A stretch of DNA of 64,000 nt from Verrucomicrobiota bacterium (GCA_017305195.1 JAFKMU010000045.1:62001-126000); one strand, 5' to 3'; positions 26,114 to 36,550 are shown, counted from the first letter of the stretch. Notes: generated from the letters alone by a model not told the origin. Translations and numbers: made by a program.

Positions 26114-26863
26114 TCAAATATCGGCCATGCCGCCGTCGGAGAGCAGATCGATGCCGGTGGAATAGCTGCTGTCGCTCGACGCGAGAAACAGCGCCGCGGC
26201 GGCAATCTCCTCCGATCGGCCAAGTCGGCCGAGGGGCACCATCTGAGTAAGGCCGGCCTTCATGGCGTCTGCCTCCTCCTTGCTCTTGTATTGACCATCG
26301 AGGATCGGCGTGTCGATCGGGCCCGGGCTGAGGCTGTTGACGCGGATGCCGCGCCCCTTCAACTCCGCCGCCCAGGTACGGACAAATGAACGCACCGCCG
26401 CCTTGGTCGCGGAATACACCGAAGCCCCCGGGAAACCGAGATACTGCACGACGGAAGCCACCACCACGATCGATCCGCCATCCCGGAGGAGGGGCAACGC
26501 TTTTTGCGTGGTGAAGAGAACACCCCGGACGTTGATGTCGAAAATCTTGTTATAGTGCTCAACCGTCACCTCGCCCAAGGGGGCAAACTCGGCGATGCCC
26601 GCATTGGCGACAATGATGTCCAGTGCGCCTTTCTCGGCTTTCACCTGCTCATAGAGGCGGTCGAGATCTTCCAGCTTTGCGACATCGCTCTGCACAGCAG
26701 TGACGTTTTTCCCGATGGCCGCCACGGCCTTGTCGAGTTCCGCCTGCCTGCGTCCGGTGATGAAGACATACGCGCCCTCTTCCACAAACTTCTGCGCGAT
26801 GGCGAGGCCAATGCCGCTGCTGCCGCCCGTTACCACTGCGATTTTTCCGTCGAGTTTTGACAT
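26114..26863 (-). CDS. Short-chain dehydrogenase/reductase (SDR)
   Basis: The 249-residue classical SDR has the NAD(P) motif TGGSSGIG, the structural ANAG motif, a catalytic Ser in VVVASVVQY and the YxxxK pair in VYSATKAAVR, then LSPGPIDTP for cofactor contact. ITGRRQAEL places Arg residues where NADP-preferring enzymes hold the 2'-phosphate, which favours NADPH. The substrate is unknown; such genes are often induced through nearby TetR, HxlR or ArsR regulators. AGGA stands about 12 bases before the ATG, and a perfect palindrome lies 24-40 bases before it. Confidence 0.85.
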   Translation of the reverse strand: MSKLDGKIAVVTGGSSGIGLAIAQKFVEEGAYVFITGRRQAELDKAVAAIGKNVTAVQSDVAKLEDLDRLYEQVKAEKGALDIIVANAGIAEFAPLGEVTVEHYNKIFDINVRGVLFTTQKALPLLRDGGSIVVVASVVQYLGFPGASVYSATKAAVRSFVRTWAAELKGRGIRVNSLSPGPIDTPILDGQYKSKEEADAMKAGLTQMVPLGRLGRSEEIAAAALFLASSDSSYSTGIDLLSDGGMADI

Positions 26864-26886
26864 GGTCTTTATGGGTTATTCCTGTT

Positions 26887-26903
26887 GTTCAGAATTTCTG
26901 AAC
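26887..26903. promoter_or_regulatory. Palindromic operator candidate upstream of the SDR gene
   Basis: GTTCAGAATTTCTGAAC is a perfect 7+3+7 palindrome, 24-40 bases before the SDR start. Its minus-strand context reads TTAGTTCAGAAATTCTGAAC, sharing TAGTTCA with the efflux operator at 25617-25647. Confidence 0.5.
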
Positions 26904-26950
26904 TAATAGACCAAAAACCGCCCCGGTCAACGGCTATTTGCAGAAAACAA

Positions 26951-26977
26951 AACGGGCAGGCGCGAGGCCTGCCCGTT
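26951..26977 (-). terminator. Terminator of the mre-mrdA-rng operon
   Basis: AACGGGCAGGC pairs with GCCTGCCCGTT around a 5-base loop, and on the minus strand TTTTGTTTT follows. It lies 21 bases after the rng stop. Confidence 0.85.
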
Positions 26978-26997
26978 CGGAAAAATCGACTTGCGTC

Positions 26998-28584
26998 TTA
27001 GGCTGACGCCTTGATCTCGACGCCGGTAACGGCGTTGGTGATGACAAACTTTTCCGGGTGGAATGTCGGGTCGGCGCGGAAGCTCAGGCGGCCGGCGTAA
27101 CGGCGCTCGATGTCGACGAGATGCTCCTCGTCCTCGTTGCGCAGGCGGTTGAGGAGGTCGGGATGCACGATGACCTTGATCTCGTGCACACTCTCCTGGT
27201 TCTGCCGCATCACGGTGTGCAGGGCGCGCTGAAGCTCGACGCTCATCGTCATGGGGCTCTTGATCAGACCCTTGCCGCCGCAATGCGGGCACGGGACGAA
27301 CTGCGTGCTGGCGAGGCTTTCCGCCGCGCGCTGGCGGGTCATCTCCATGAGGCCGAGCTGCGAGATCGGGAGCACATGGGTGCGGGCCTTGTCGCGCTTG
27401 AGACGTTCCTTGATGCGCTGGTAGACGGACTGCTGGTCCTTGCGGCTCTTCATGTCGATGAAGTCGCCGATGATGATGCCGCCGATGTTGCGCAGGCGCA
27501 TCTGTCGGCAAATCTCGTCCGCCGCCTCGAGGTTGGTCTGGAGGATGGTCTTCTCCATGTCCTTCGAGCCCTTGTTGCGACCCGTATTCACGTCGACCGC
27601 GATGAGCGCCTCCGTTTCGTCGATCACGATATAGCCGCCGCACGGCAGCCACACCTGGCGATGGAAGGCCGCGTCGATCTGGGACTGGACGCCGAAGCAA
27701 TCGAAGATCGGCTGAGAGCCGGTGTAAAGCTGCACGCGCTTGCGGGCGCGCTTGGAGATCTGGCCCACGAGATTCTGCATCCGCTCAAAGGCCTTCTGGT
27801 CGTCGACCATGATGGAATCCACATCGTCGGTGAGGAAATCGCGCACGGTGCGATCAATGAGGTCGCTCTCGGCGTACAGGCAGGCCGGAGCCGGAAGCTC
27901 TTCCATGCCGCGTTGAATCTCCGCCCACTGCTCGAGGAGCAGGCTGAGGTCGCGGACGAAATACCGGGCGCGCTGGCCCTGGCCCACGGTGCGCATGATG
28001 ACGCCCATGCCGTCCGGGATGTCGAGCTCCTGGAGGATCTTGCGCAGACGCTCGCGCTCCTTGGGATCGTCGATCTTGCGAGAGATACCGCACTGCTCAT
28101 TGAACGGCATGAGCACGAGGTACCGGCCCGCGAGGCTCACGTCGGTCGTGATACGCGGCCCCTTCGTTCCGATCGGGCCTTTTTTCACCTGCACGAGGAT
28201 GTCCGAGCCGACAGGATAGATGTTCGGCACGTCCTTGTGCGTGATTTTCTGCTTCTTCTGGTTGTTCTTGCCGCCGCCGCGGCTCACGGCTTCCACGCCG
28301 CTGTCGAGCGCCGCCGGGATGGCGTCCCAGAATTGCAGGAACGCGTTTTTCTCAAACCCGATATCGACGAACATGGCCTTGATGCCCGGCTCGATGTTGC
28401 GGACCTTGCCCTTGTAGATCGCACCGACGATGTTCCGGTCGGATTCGCGCTCAGTGGTCAGCTCCTCGAGCCGGTTGTCCTCCAGCAAAGCGACCCGCTT
28501 CTCGAGGCGCTCGCAGTTGACGATGAGTTTAATTCCAGTGCTTTTCTTGCCTAGGCCCAAAATTCTTTTGACTGTTTCGATCAT
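26998..28584 (-). CDS. rng: Ribonuclease E/G family protein
   Basis: The product is 528 residues, RNase G size. An S1-like domain spans about 40-145 (VGAIYKGKVRNIEPGIKAMFVDIG) with a basic insertion (GGGKNNQKKQKITHKD). The 5'-sensor region and the catalytic Asp-rich part VIDETEALIAVDVNTGRNKGS (metal-binding Asp residues) follow, and CPHCGGKG is the zinc-link used for dimer pairing. The chain lacks the long scaffold tail of RNase E, so RNase G is the better label. It would mature rRNA and decay mRNA in the cytosol. It follows mrdA after 54 bases; mre genes next to rng is a conserved order in many bacteria. Confidence 0.88.
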   Translation of the reverse strand: MIETVKRILGLGKKSTGIKLIVNCERLEKRVALLEDNRLEELTTERESDRNIVGAIYKGKVRNIEPGIKAMFVDIGFEKNAFLQFWDAIPAALDSGVEAVSRGGGKNNQKKQKITHKDVPNIYPVGSDILVQVKKGPIGTKGPRITTDVSLAGRYLVLMPFNEQCGISRKIDDPKERERLRKILQELDIPDGMGVIMRTVGQGQRARYFVRDLSLLLEQWAEIQRGMEELPAPACLYAESDLIDRTVRDFLTDDVDSIMVDDQKAFERMQNLVGQISKRARKRVQLYTGSQPIFDCFGVQSQIDAAFHRQVWLPCGGYIVIDETEALIAVDVNTGRNKGSKDMEKTILQTNLEAADEICRQMRLRNIGGIIIGDFIDMKSRKDQQSVYQRIKERLKRDKARTHVLPISQLGLMEMTRQRAAESLASTQFVPCPHCGGKGLIKSPMTMSVELQRALHTVMRQNQESVHEIKVIVHPDLLNRLRNEDEEHLVDIERRYAGRLSFRADPTFHPEKFVITNAVTGVEIKASA

Positions 28585-28638
28585 GAAAAAACGGAGGTTG
28601 ATCTCCCCGGGGGGAGGAAAGGGTAATTAGGGGGGAAT

Positions 28639-30903
28639 TCATCTGCGGTTGGGGGAAGGAGTTGATTCCTTTTTCTTTTTGTCCCCTCCACGGAAGAAAT
28701 TGAAGAATTTTTCCAAACCCGAGGGTTTGGCGCTCTGACGATTGCGCACGCGACCGCCTTCATCGGCTTCATCACGTACGCTCGGAGCGGCAGCCACCTG
28801 GCTTTCCTGGCCAGCGGGAGCTGCATTGTCCTCCGTGCCCGTATCCTGGTCGGCCGTCACGGTGGTTGCGGCCGGGATATCCCGTCCGAAGTCGATGCTC
28901 TCGACCTGATTGAAATTTCCCGCAGCAGGGTCCAGCCATGCCACCAAAGGCGCAGGAGTCGGGGTGGGTTCCGCATCCGGGGCGGGCGGCTCAGCCGGGG
29001 TATCGGCTGCCTTGTCGAGGGCGAACGTATCTTCGAGAATCTTCGCCGCGATCGGCGCCGCCACACCGCCGCCCGACTTTGCACCCTGCACAAGCACACA
29101 CACGGCATACTTTGGCGCGTCATAAGGGGCGAAACAGATGAACCACGTATGGTTGTCCTTGATGCCATTGCGCCAGAACTGGGCGGTGCCCGTCTTGCCC
29201 GCGACCTCGACGCCCTTGATGCGTGCCTTGCCTGCGGTGCCACCGCCTTCATTGACCACCTTGTCCATGCCGAGGCGGACCTTCTCGATCTGCTCCCGGG
29301 TCAACCCTCCGTCCTTGATCAGGTCGGTACGCACCCGCGCTGGCTCTTGCAACAGCACCTTGCCGTCCTGGGCGACGACCTTGTCGATGAGGCGGGGATA
29401 GAAACATGTGCCACCGTTGGCCACGGTCGCGGCGATCATGGCCATCTGGATGGGCGAGGCCAGCACCATGCCCTGGCCGATGGAAGTATTGGCCGTGTAT
29501 CCATTCGACCACCGGGCGTTCGGTTCGACCTGGGCGAGATATTCGGGACTCGGCAGCACCCCGGGCGCCTCGCCGGAAAGCGGCAGGCCGGATTTCTGCC
29601 CCAGGCCCAGCATGTTGCCCATCGCCACGATGTTATCGATGCCGGTGGCGTTGCCATACTGATAGAAAAAGGCGTTGCAGGAGTATTTCAGCGCATCGGA
29701 GAGGCGTAGCGTGCCATGCGGAGGCAGGTGCTTCTGGGTGACCCAGCACATCATGTATTTGTTGCCATAGGTCACGCCGCCCGTGCAGGTGAAACTCTTG
29801 TCACCCACCCCGGCGCGCAGGCCAGCGAGGCCGATCGGCACCTTGTAGGTCGATCCCGGCGCGTAGGCGCTGATGGCCCGGTTGAGCAGTGGATTGGTCT
29901 CGTCCTTGTTCAGCTCCAGCCAGTCCTTGGCCGCGATGGAGGGGATGAATTTGTTCGGATCGTACGACGGCACCGAGGCCATCGCGAGGACGTCGCCATT
30001 GTTGGGATCGATCACGACGGCGGCGCCACGTCCCACGGCGCGGAGAGCCTTCTCGGCGATGTACTGGATGCGCGCGTCGAGGGTGAGATACACATTCGCA
30101 CCCTGCTTGGGCTCCACGATCTCGACATCTTTGCGCATGATCTGCCCCTTGGCATCACGCTGGAGGATCTTCACCCCCGGCGTTCCCTTGAGGTAGTCGT
30201 TCATGGCCAGCTCGATCTGGGCCTTGCCCTCCATGTCCGGCTCGTAGAACTTGAATTTGTTGATGTCGTCGAGCTTGTCGAGATTGCCGGGAGCCCCGAC
30301 GTATCCGAGCAAATGGGCGGCCAGCGAGCCGTAGACGTATTGGCGCACCGGCTTTTTCGTCACGGTGACACCGGGAAGGCCGAGATTGTTCTCGGAAAGC
30401 ACGGCCATCCTCTCGAAGTCGAGATCCTGCATATAATTGAAGGGGATCTCGCTTTTGTTGCGGTAGTGAATCTGCAGGCGCTTGGCATTGTAGTCCTGCG
30501 CGACGCCGAGTTCCTCCAGCCGGGGAATGATCTGTTCGGAAACGATGCGAGCCACGTCAGCCTCCTCCAGATCCTTGGGCATGTTGCGCACCGTGCCGCG
30601 GTAGCGCACCTTGGGCACCTGGTTGTTGTGCGACTGGCGATAGGCTGTCACCATGTCGGGCAGGTAAAAGTCGACATCGAAGCTGGCGCGGTTCTGCACG
30701 AGCGGAATGCCATTGCGGTCGAGAATCTCTCCTCGCACGGCGGGAATGCGCACCGTCACGCGCGATGTCGAGCCGGTCTTGGCCGTGTACTCCGCGCCAT
30801 GAGCGATCTGAACCATCCACAGGCGCGCCACCAGGCCGGAAAGCGCCAGGATGATCACCCCGCCGACGAAGACAAACCGCAAAGCTGGTCCCGTCCGCCT
30901 CAT
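28639..30903 (-). CDS. mrdA: Penicillin-binding protein 2 (elongasome transpeptidase)
   Basis: The 754-residue protein has one N-terminal TM helix (about 9-29), a PBP dimerisation domain with RGEILDRNGIPLV, and a transpeptidase domain with the three active-site motifs SxxK (PGSTYKV), SxN (YSCNAFF) and KTG (AGKTGTAQ). It crosslinks peptidoglycan in the lateral wall with MreBCD and RodA. The usual PBP2 is about 630 residues. Here some 110 extra C-terminal residues are rich in Pro, Ala and Glu (PAEPPAPDAEPTPTPAP) and end in a basic tail (FFRGGDKKKKESTPSPNRR). The ATG overlaps the mreD stop by 4 bases. No rodA is in the window. Confidence 0.92.
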   Translation of the reverse strand: MRRTGPALRFVFVGGVIILALSGLVARLWMVQIAHGAEYTAKTGSTSRVTVRIPAVRGEILDRNGIPLVQNRASFDVDFYLPDMVTAYRQSHNNQVPKVRYRGTVRNMPKDLEEADVARIVSEQIIPRLEELGVAQDYNAKRLQIHYRNKSEIPFNYMQDLDFERMAVLSENNLGLPGVTVTKKPVRQYVYGSLAAHLLGYVGAPGNLDKLDDINKFKFYEPDMEGKAQIELAMNDYLKGTPGVKILQRDAKGQIMRKDVEIVEPKQGANVYLTLDARIQYIAEKALRAVGRGAAVVIDPNNGDVLAMASVPSYDPNKFIPSIAAKDWLELNKDETNPLLNRAISAYAPGSTYKVPIGLAGLRAGVGDKSFTCTGGVTYGNKYMMCWVTQKHLPPHGTLRLSDALKYSCNAFFYQYGNATGIDNIVAMGNMLGLGQKSGLPLSGEAPGVLPSPEYLAQVEPNARWSNGYTANTSIGQGMVLASPIQMAMIAATVANGGTCFYPRLIDKVVAQDGKVLLQEPARVRTDLIKDGGLTREQIEKVRLGMDKVVNEGGGTAGKARIKGVEVAGKTGTAQFWRNGIKDNHTWFICFAPYDAPKYAVCVLVQGAKSGGGVAAPIAAKILEDTFALDKAADTPAEPPAPDAEPTPTPAPLVAWLDPAAGNFNQVESIDFGRDIPAATTVTADQDTGTEDNAAPAGQESQVAAAPSVRDEADEGGRVRNRQSAKPSGLEKFFNFFRGGDKKKKESTPSPNRR

Positions 30904-31457
30904 GCCCGCCCTCCGAAGCGATCACCGCGGGGATATTCACCCGGGATCAGATGGCGGAGGGATTCCCACGCCAGATAAACGAGAGGCGCAACCGCCGCCG
31001 CGATGAGACCAGGGCCGATGATGCGCCAGAACACCATGTCATTGAGCACGACCCCTTCCCGCCGGAAGCAGATCATCACGTATTGCAGGGCCAGGTACAG
31101 CGACGTGCCCCCCACGGCCAGGCAGGTGTGAATCCACCAGCCGCCGCGCAAAAAAGCGGGTTGAAACCCGTGACAAAGGAGCCCAAGCAACACGAAATAG
31201 ACGATAGACCAGCCGAGGGCGATTTCAACCCGCCCCCCGACGATGTGGAGATTCATCAGATCCACGATAAATCCCGTGAAAACCGCGAGCGAGAGCATCG
31301 TCCACGCGGAATAGGCAATGGCGGCCAGACAGAACAGCGCCGGCACCAGCAGCACGTGAGCCCCGAGCAGCATGTGTACGGGTGGAATGAACTCCTGGAC
31401 GATCAAGGCCAGGAAGATGAGGATCGCAAAGCTGATGCCGCCCAGGACGTCTCTCAT
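30900..31457 (-). CDS. mreD: Rod shape-determining protein MreD
   Basis: The 185-residue inner-membrane protein has five to six hydrophobic helices; LALIVQEFIPPVHMLLGAHV and GFIVDLMNLHIVGGRVEIAL fit the MreD pattern. It acts in the elongasome next to MreC. It overlaps mreC and mrdA by 4 bases at both ends, which keeps the three products stoichiometric. The sequence is weakly conserved, so the call relies strongly on its position between mreC and mrdA. Confidence 0.85.
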   Translation of the reverse strand: MRDVLGGISFAILIFLALIVQEFIPPVHMLLGAHVLLVPALFCLAAIAYSAWTMLSLAVFTGFIVDLMNLHIVGGRVEIALGWSIVYFVLLGLLCHGFQPAFLRGGWWIHTCLAVGGTSLYLALQYVMICFRREGVVLNDMVFWRIIGPGLIAAAVAPLVYLAWESLRHLIPGEYPRGDRFGGRA

Positions 31458-32263
31458 TTGGCTCCGACGATTACGAAGACATCTTCGACCATCGAAGTAT
31501 CCACGGCGGGTTCGACGATGGCCCTCCCGTCGAGCGCACGCACCTGGAAACTTTTCACGACTCCGATGGGAATCCCCGAGGGGAACACGCCGTTGCTGAC
31601 CCCGGCGCTGTAAATCTTCTGGCCCGGCTGCAGGTTGGCCTGCTTGGAAAGGAAGTCCATCTGGAGCAGCCCGGGCGTGTCGCTCTGCTGCACCCGCACG
31701 CCGGAGAGAATTCCCTGCTCCCGGCTTCCCTCCACCTTGGCCGCGACCTTGCAGGTCTCGTCAGTGATGAGCAGGACGATCGATTCATTCTTGGCGACGG
31801 TGGTGGTCTTGCCCACCAGCCCCACGTCGGTCAGGACCGGCTCGTCCGCCTCGACCCCGTCCTCAAAGCCCCGGTTAATCTTGACCGTGGTCCACCACGT
31901 CGACGCATCCCGGGAGATGACGCGGGCCGGGAGGAGCTTGAAGACCGAGCGCTTGCGGTAGTCGAGGGCCTGTCGAAGCTTGTTGTTCTCAGCCTCGATT
32001 TCCCGGAGGAGCTGGTTTTCCGTGCGCAGCTCTTTGTTTTCCGTCGTCAGCCGGTTGTACTCGGCCTCCAGTTCATCGAGGTTCTTCAGCCCCGATCCCA
32101 TCTCGCCGATCTGCCGCTGCACGGCGGAACCGGTCTTGACGAACGGAGCAACGATCCCGAGGAAGCCCGACTGCATCTTTTGCATCGCATCGGAACCGAG
32201 CGTCGAGAGCAGCACAGCTCCCGCCACGATCAGGAAAACGATAACAAGAAGCAGTCGATTCAT
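31454..32263 (-). CDS. mreC: Rod shape-determining protein MreC
   Basis: The product is 269 residues with a single N-terminal TM helix (RLLLVIVFLIVAGAVLL), a coiled coil (about 60-95, DELEAEYNRLTTENKELRT) and the two beta-barrel domains beginning at LLPARVISRDASTWW, including DVGLVGKTTTV and PSGIPIGVV. It organises the elongasome in the periplasm and activates PBP2. It overlaps mreD by 4 bases and is 54 bases downstream of mreB. Confidence 0.92.
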   Translation of the reverse strand: MNRLLLVIVFLIVAGAVLLSTLGSDAMQKMQSGFLGIVAPFVKTGSAVQRQIGEMGSGLKNLDELEAEYNRLTTENKELRTENQLLREIEAENNKLRQALDYRKRSVFKLLPARVISRDASTWWTTVKINRGFEDGVEADEPVLTDVGLVGKTTTVAKNESIVLLITDETCKVAAKVEGSREQGILSGVRVQQSDTPGLLQMDFLSKQANLQPGQKIYSAGVSNGVFPSGIPIGVVKSFQVRALDGRAIVEPAVDTSMVEDVFVIVGAK

Positions 32264-32317
32264 CGGGCGAATTTCCGGGATATGTCAGGCTGTTCGCTCG
32301 CTGGAGCGAAAGGATCG

Positions 32318-33367
32318 TTAGTGCGAGGAATGGGAACCCGTGTGCTCGTGAGAAGCCACCGCGCGGAGGAAGCGGAGTTCCTCCAGCGCCTTGCCGGTTC
32401 CCTCGGCCACCGCGCTGAGCGGGTCCTCGGCGACATGCACGGGCAGGCCGGTCTCCTCCTGGAGGAGACGGTCGAGGCCGCGCAGCAAAGCGCCGCCACC
32501 CGCGAGCACGAGACCGCGATCCACCAGATCGGCGGACAGCTCGGGAGGGCAGCGCTCGAGCGTGATGCGGACAGAGTCCACGATCGTCGAGATCGGCTCC
32601 AGGAGCGCCTCGCGCACTTCCTGCGAGGAAATGGTGATGGTTTTCGGGAGACCGGCCACGAGGTCGCGGCCCTTCACCTCCATGGTGTTCTCCTTCTCAA
32701 GCTTGTAGGCGGAGCCGATCTTGATCTTGATCTCCTCGGCGGTGCGCTCACCGATCATGAGGTTGTAGGCCCGCTTCATGTAATTGATGATCGACTCGTC
32801 GAGTTCATCGCCAGCGACGCGCACGCTGCGGCTGAACACGATGCCGGAGAGCGAGATAAGCGCCACCTCGGTGGTGCCGCCACCGATGTCGATGATCATG
32901 TTGCCCGCCGCATCCTGCACCGGGAGGCCGACACCGATCGCTGCGGCCATGGGTTCCTCGATGAGGTAAACCTCACGGGCGCCCGCGCGGGTGGCGGAAT
33001 CCTTCACCGCACGCTTCTCCACCTCGGTGATGCCGCTGGGGACAGCGATCACCACGCGGGGACGAACCATGCGACGGCGGTTGTGCACCTTGCTGATGAA
33101 ATGGCGCAACATGGCCTCTGTGATCTCGAAATCCGCGATCACGCCGTCCTTGAGCGGACGGATGGCTACGATGTTGCCGGGCGTGCGGCCCAGCATGCGC
33201 TTGGCCTCGTCACCGACCGCGAGCACCTTTTTGGTGCCCTGCTGGACGGCCACCACGGAGGGTTCGCGTAGAACGATGCCGTGGTCCTTTACGTAAACGA
33301 GGGTGTTGGCGGTACCGAGATCGATACCGATGTCATTGGAGAAAAACCCGAGGACGTTATCAAACAT
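32318..33367 (-). CDS. mreB: Rod shape-determining protein MreB
   Basis: The 349-residue actin homologue has a phosphate-1 loop at [16 protein letters not shown], the adenosine region [14 protein letters not shown], and [16 protein letters not shown] near the end. Filaments of MreB under the inner membrane direct wall synthesis. It is the first gene of the mreBCD-mrdA-rng series; the 112-base gap to leuB upstream (33368-33479) should hold its promoter, but no clear box was recognised. Confidence 0.95.
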   Translation of the reverse strand: MFDNVLGFFSNDIGIDLGTANTLVYVKDHGIVLREPSVVAVQQGTKKVLAVGDEAKRMLGRTPGNIVAIRPLKDGVIADFEITEAMLRHFISKVHNRRRMVRPRVVIAVPSGITEVEKRAVKDSATRAGAREVYLIEEPMAAAIGVGLPVQDAAGNMIIDIGGGTTEVALISLSGIVFSRSVRVAGDELDESIINYMKRAYNLMIGERTAEEIKIKIGSAYKLEKENTMEVKGRDLVAGLPKTITISSQEVREALLEPISTIVDSVRITLERCPPELSADLVDRGLVLAGGGALLRGLDRLLQEETGLPVHVAEDPLSAVAEGTGKALEELRFLRAVASHEHTGSHSSH

Positions 33368-33479
33368 ATAAAAAGTGATGGGCGCCCACGGCGCGGGGCG
33401 CTTTCATCGCCCGAGCACACCCCTCGCCGTAAGTGTTGCCGAAAATTGGGGTTGCGGAGGTTCTGCGTCAAGGCATTCC

Positions 33480-34628
<1,149 letters not shown>

Positions 34629-34650
34629 TCAGCGTCTGCGCCGAATTGTC

Positions 34651-35298
34651 TCAGGCGGTGGCCGCGAGGCGAATAAACTCGCGCACGAGGTACTCGTTCT
34701 TCCGCCGGGGCTCCAACTCCACCCCGCTGGCGACATCGACGGCATGGGGCCGGACGATGCGCACCGCATCGCGGATGTTGTGCGGCGTGAGCCCCCCGGC
34801 CAGGATGATATGCCGGTCCTTGCTGGCGATGACGTACTCGCGCACGATATCCCAGTTCAGTCGCGCACCCGTGCCACCATAACCCGTCTCCGACCACGCG
34901 TCGAAAAGGATGTAAGGCGTCTCGTACCGGCTGGCCTGGCCGAGCGAGCGCTGGTCCTTCACCCGGATGGCCTTGATCCAATGCTCTCCGCCATGCTCGC
35001 TGCAATACGCGGGCGTTTCGTCGCCATGAAACTGGATCCACTCGAAGCACCCGCTCTCGCGGATGGCGGCCAATTCCTCCGGCGTGGCATTCACCACCAC
35101 GGCCACCCGGTCGATCTTTCCCTTGAGTTCGGCGATCCAGCCCTTGGAGGCATCGAGGTCGATGTAACGCTTCGACTGAGGAAAGAAGTTGAAGCCCAGG
35201 GCGTCGGCGCCCACGGAAGCCACCATCAGGGCGTCATCCAGATTGGTGACGCCGCATATCTTGGTCCGAAGCGGGGGGATGGGATCAGACAAGCTCAT
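34651..35298 (-). CDS. trpF: Phosphoribosylanthranilate isomerase
   Basis: The product is 215 residues. The start at 35298 (MSLSDPIPPLRTKICGVT) overlaps the Anbu stop as ATGA; the frame extends further upstream but only inside Anbu. KICGVTNLDDAL holds the catalytic Cys, IQFHGDE the substrate loop, LFDAWSETGYGGTG the catalytic Asp, and LAGGLTPHNI the phosphate site. It performs an Amadori rearrangement in tryptophan synthesis. It is separated from other trp genes and instead follows the Anbu gene. Confidence 0.92.
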   Translation of the reverse strand: MSLSDPIPPLRTKICGVTNLDDALMVASVGADALGFNFFPQSKRYIDLDASKGWIAELKGKIDRVAVVVNATPEELAAIRESGCFEWIQFHGDETPAYCSEHGGEHWIKAIRVKDQRSLGQASRYETPYILFDAWSETGYGGTGARLNWDIVREYVIASKDRHIILAGGLTPHNIRDAVRIVRPHAVDVASGVELEPRRKNEYLVREFIRLAATA

Positions 35299-36041
35299 CG
35301 ATGGAGACAGTCTAGCGGCGGGATTGCATGCACAAGCTGAATCAGCCCATTTTGCCACCGGTCGCGTAAATCCATCAAATAAGGGTGATCATTCTCGAAC
35401 ACCATGCGATGGGAGGCCCGCAAGTCCCCGGCCCGATAGCAGAAAAGCTCGAACGGCGTGCCGACCGAGAGGTTGCTCTTGGCGGTGGAATCCAGCGAGA
35501 GCAGTCCAAACTTCACCGCCTCGTGCAGCGGGGTGTCGTAGGTAAACCCCCGGTCCAGGATGGGCTTGCCGTACTTCAGCTCGCCGATCTGGAGAAATGG
35601 AGACTGGCGGCTGGCGTGGATGGCATTTCCCTCGGCATAGACCTGGTAAATCTCCGGAGGCTGGGAGCCGATCTGCCCGCCCACGATGAGGTTGATATTG
35701 AAATCCAGCCCGCCTTGCCGGAGCGCCTCGGCGTCGAGCTTGCGCACCTCGCGGATGCGCTCCCCCACGTAGCGCGCGGTGTCGTAGAGATTGTGCTGGT
35801 TCATCAGGCAGGAGCCGCCCGCCTCGCCAACCGCCCGCTCCATGTCCCGGTCGATGAAGGCCGAGACCGACTGGGTGATCGAGAGATTGCCCGAGCTCAG
35901 GATGCAGAGCACGCGGTCGCCCTCCTTCTCATAGACGCGCATCTTGGGATGCAGCGTGACGTTGTCGATGCCCGCCGTGGTGCGCGAGTCCGAGAGAAAG
36001 ACAAGCCCCTCGCCGCAGTGCAGGCTGAGGCAATACGTCAT
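35295..36041 (-). CDS. Anbu proteasome-like peptidase
   Basis: This 248-residue Ntn hydrolase is of the ancestral-beta-subunit (Anbu) type. After removal of Met, Thr is residue 1 (MTYCLSLHCGEGLVF), the catalytic Asp is in LSDSRTTAGID and the Lys in LHPKMRVYE. IVGGQIGSQPPEIYQVYAEGN and LDSTAKSNLSVGTPFEL are also typical. Anbu forms open rings or helices rather than a closed proteasome. It normally sits with transglutaminase-like, alpha-E and ATP-grasp genes, which are absent here. Instead it is locked by 4-base overlaps to a four-TM protein upstream and trpF downstream. The substrate is unknown. Confidence 0.85.
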   Translation of the reverse strand: MTYCLSLHCGEGLVFLSDSRTTAGIDNVTLHPKMRVYEKEGDRVLCILSSGNLSITQSVSAFIDRDMERAVGEAGGSCLMNQHNLYDTARYVGERIREVRKLDAEALRQGGLDFNINLIVGGQIGSQPPEIYQVYAEGNAIHASRQSPFLQIGELKYGKPILDRGFTYDTPLHEAVKFGLLSLDSTAKSNLSVGTPFELFCYRAGDLRASHRMVFENDHPYLMDLRDRWQNGLIQLVHAIPPLDCLHR

Positions 36042-36457
36042 TTGATCACGCGCGCGCTGGCCCGTTTCATGCCGCCCGGGGCGGAGTGATGCGTGATGGC
36101 GTAGATATGCCCGTCGCTGCCGCGGAAGAACGAGCTCAGCAGCCAGCTGACGACGCTAATAATGATCGCTCCGAAGAATGCGCTCCAGAAGCCGTCCACA
36201 TGGAACGACTGAACCATCGCCGCCACGAACAGCAACAGCAGGGCGTTGATGACGAAAATGAACAGTCCCATCGTGAAAATGATCCACGGGATGCTTAGGA
36301 GCAGCAGGACGGGACGCACAAAGGCATTGATGATGCCCAGAAGGAGCGAGGCGCCAAGCAGAGAACCCCAGTTGTCATAGCGAATACCCGGGATAACATG
36401 GGCCGCGGCGAGCACCGCGACCGTTGTCACCAGCCATCTCAAAAGAAACGCGGCCAT
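36038..36457 (-). CDS. Four-TM membrane protein (phage-holin superfamily IV type)
   Basis: The 139-residue protein has four hydrophobic helices; HVIPGIRYDNWGSLLGASLLLGIINAFVRPVLLLLSIP is the signature region of the PF04020-type proteins, which are common in bacterial chromosomes despite the 'holin' name. The start at 36457 (MAAFLLRWLV) begins the first helix; the ORF could extend to 36505. A short cytosolic tail ends in ARVIK. It overlaps Anbu as ATGA. The function is unknown. Confidence 0.78.
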   Translation of the reverse strand: MAAFLLRWLVTTVAVLAAAHVIPGIRYDNWGSLLGASLLLGIINAFVRPVLLLLSIPWIIFTMGLFIFVINALLLLFVAAMVQSFHVDGFWSAFFGAIIISVVSWLLSSFFRGSDGHIYAITHHSAPGGMKRASARVIK

Positions 36458-36550
36458 GGCTCCATGGTATTTTAGCAATAAATTTTTTGAAGATTTATTT
36501 TGCAACTCCCCCCACCCGCGAGGAAAACCGGATTCGTTAACGGAGGGAAT

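Noticed and set aside
27058-28554. A 498-codon plus-strand frame opposite rng
   Set aside because: It shows no domain and mirrors the codon pattern of rng; judged an antisense shadow.
36038-36457. Prophage remnant because of the 'holin' family name
   Set aside because: No phage gene lies nearby; this four-TM family is common in chromosomes.
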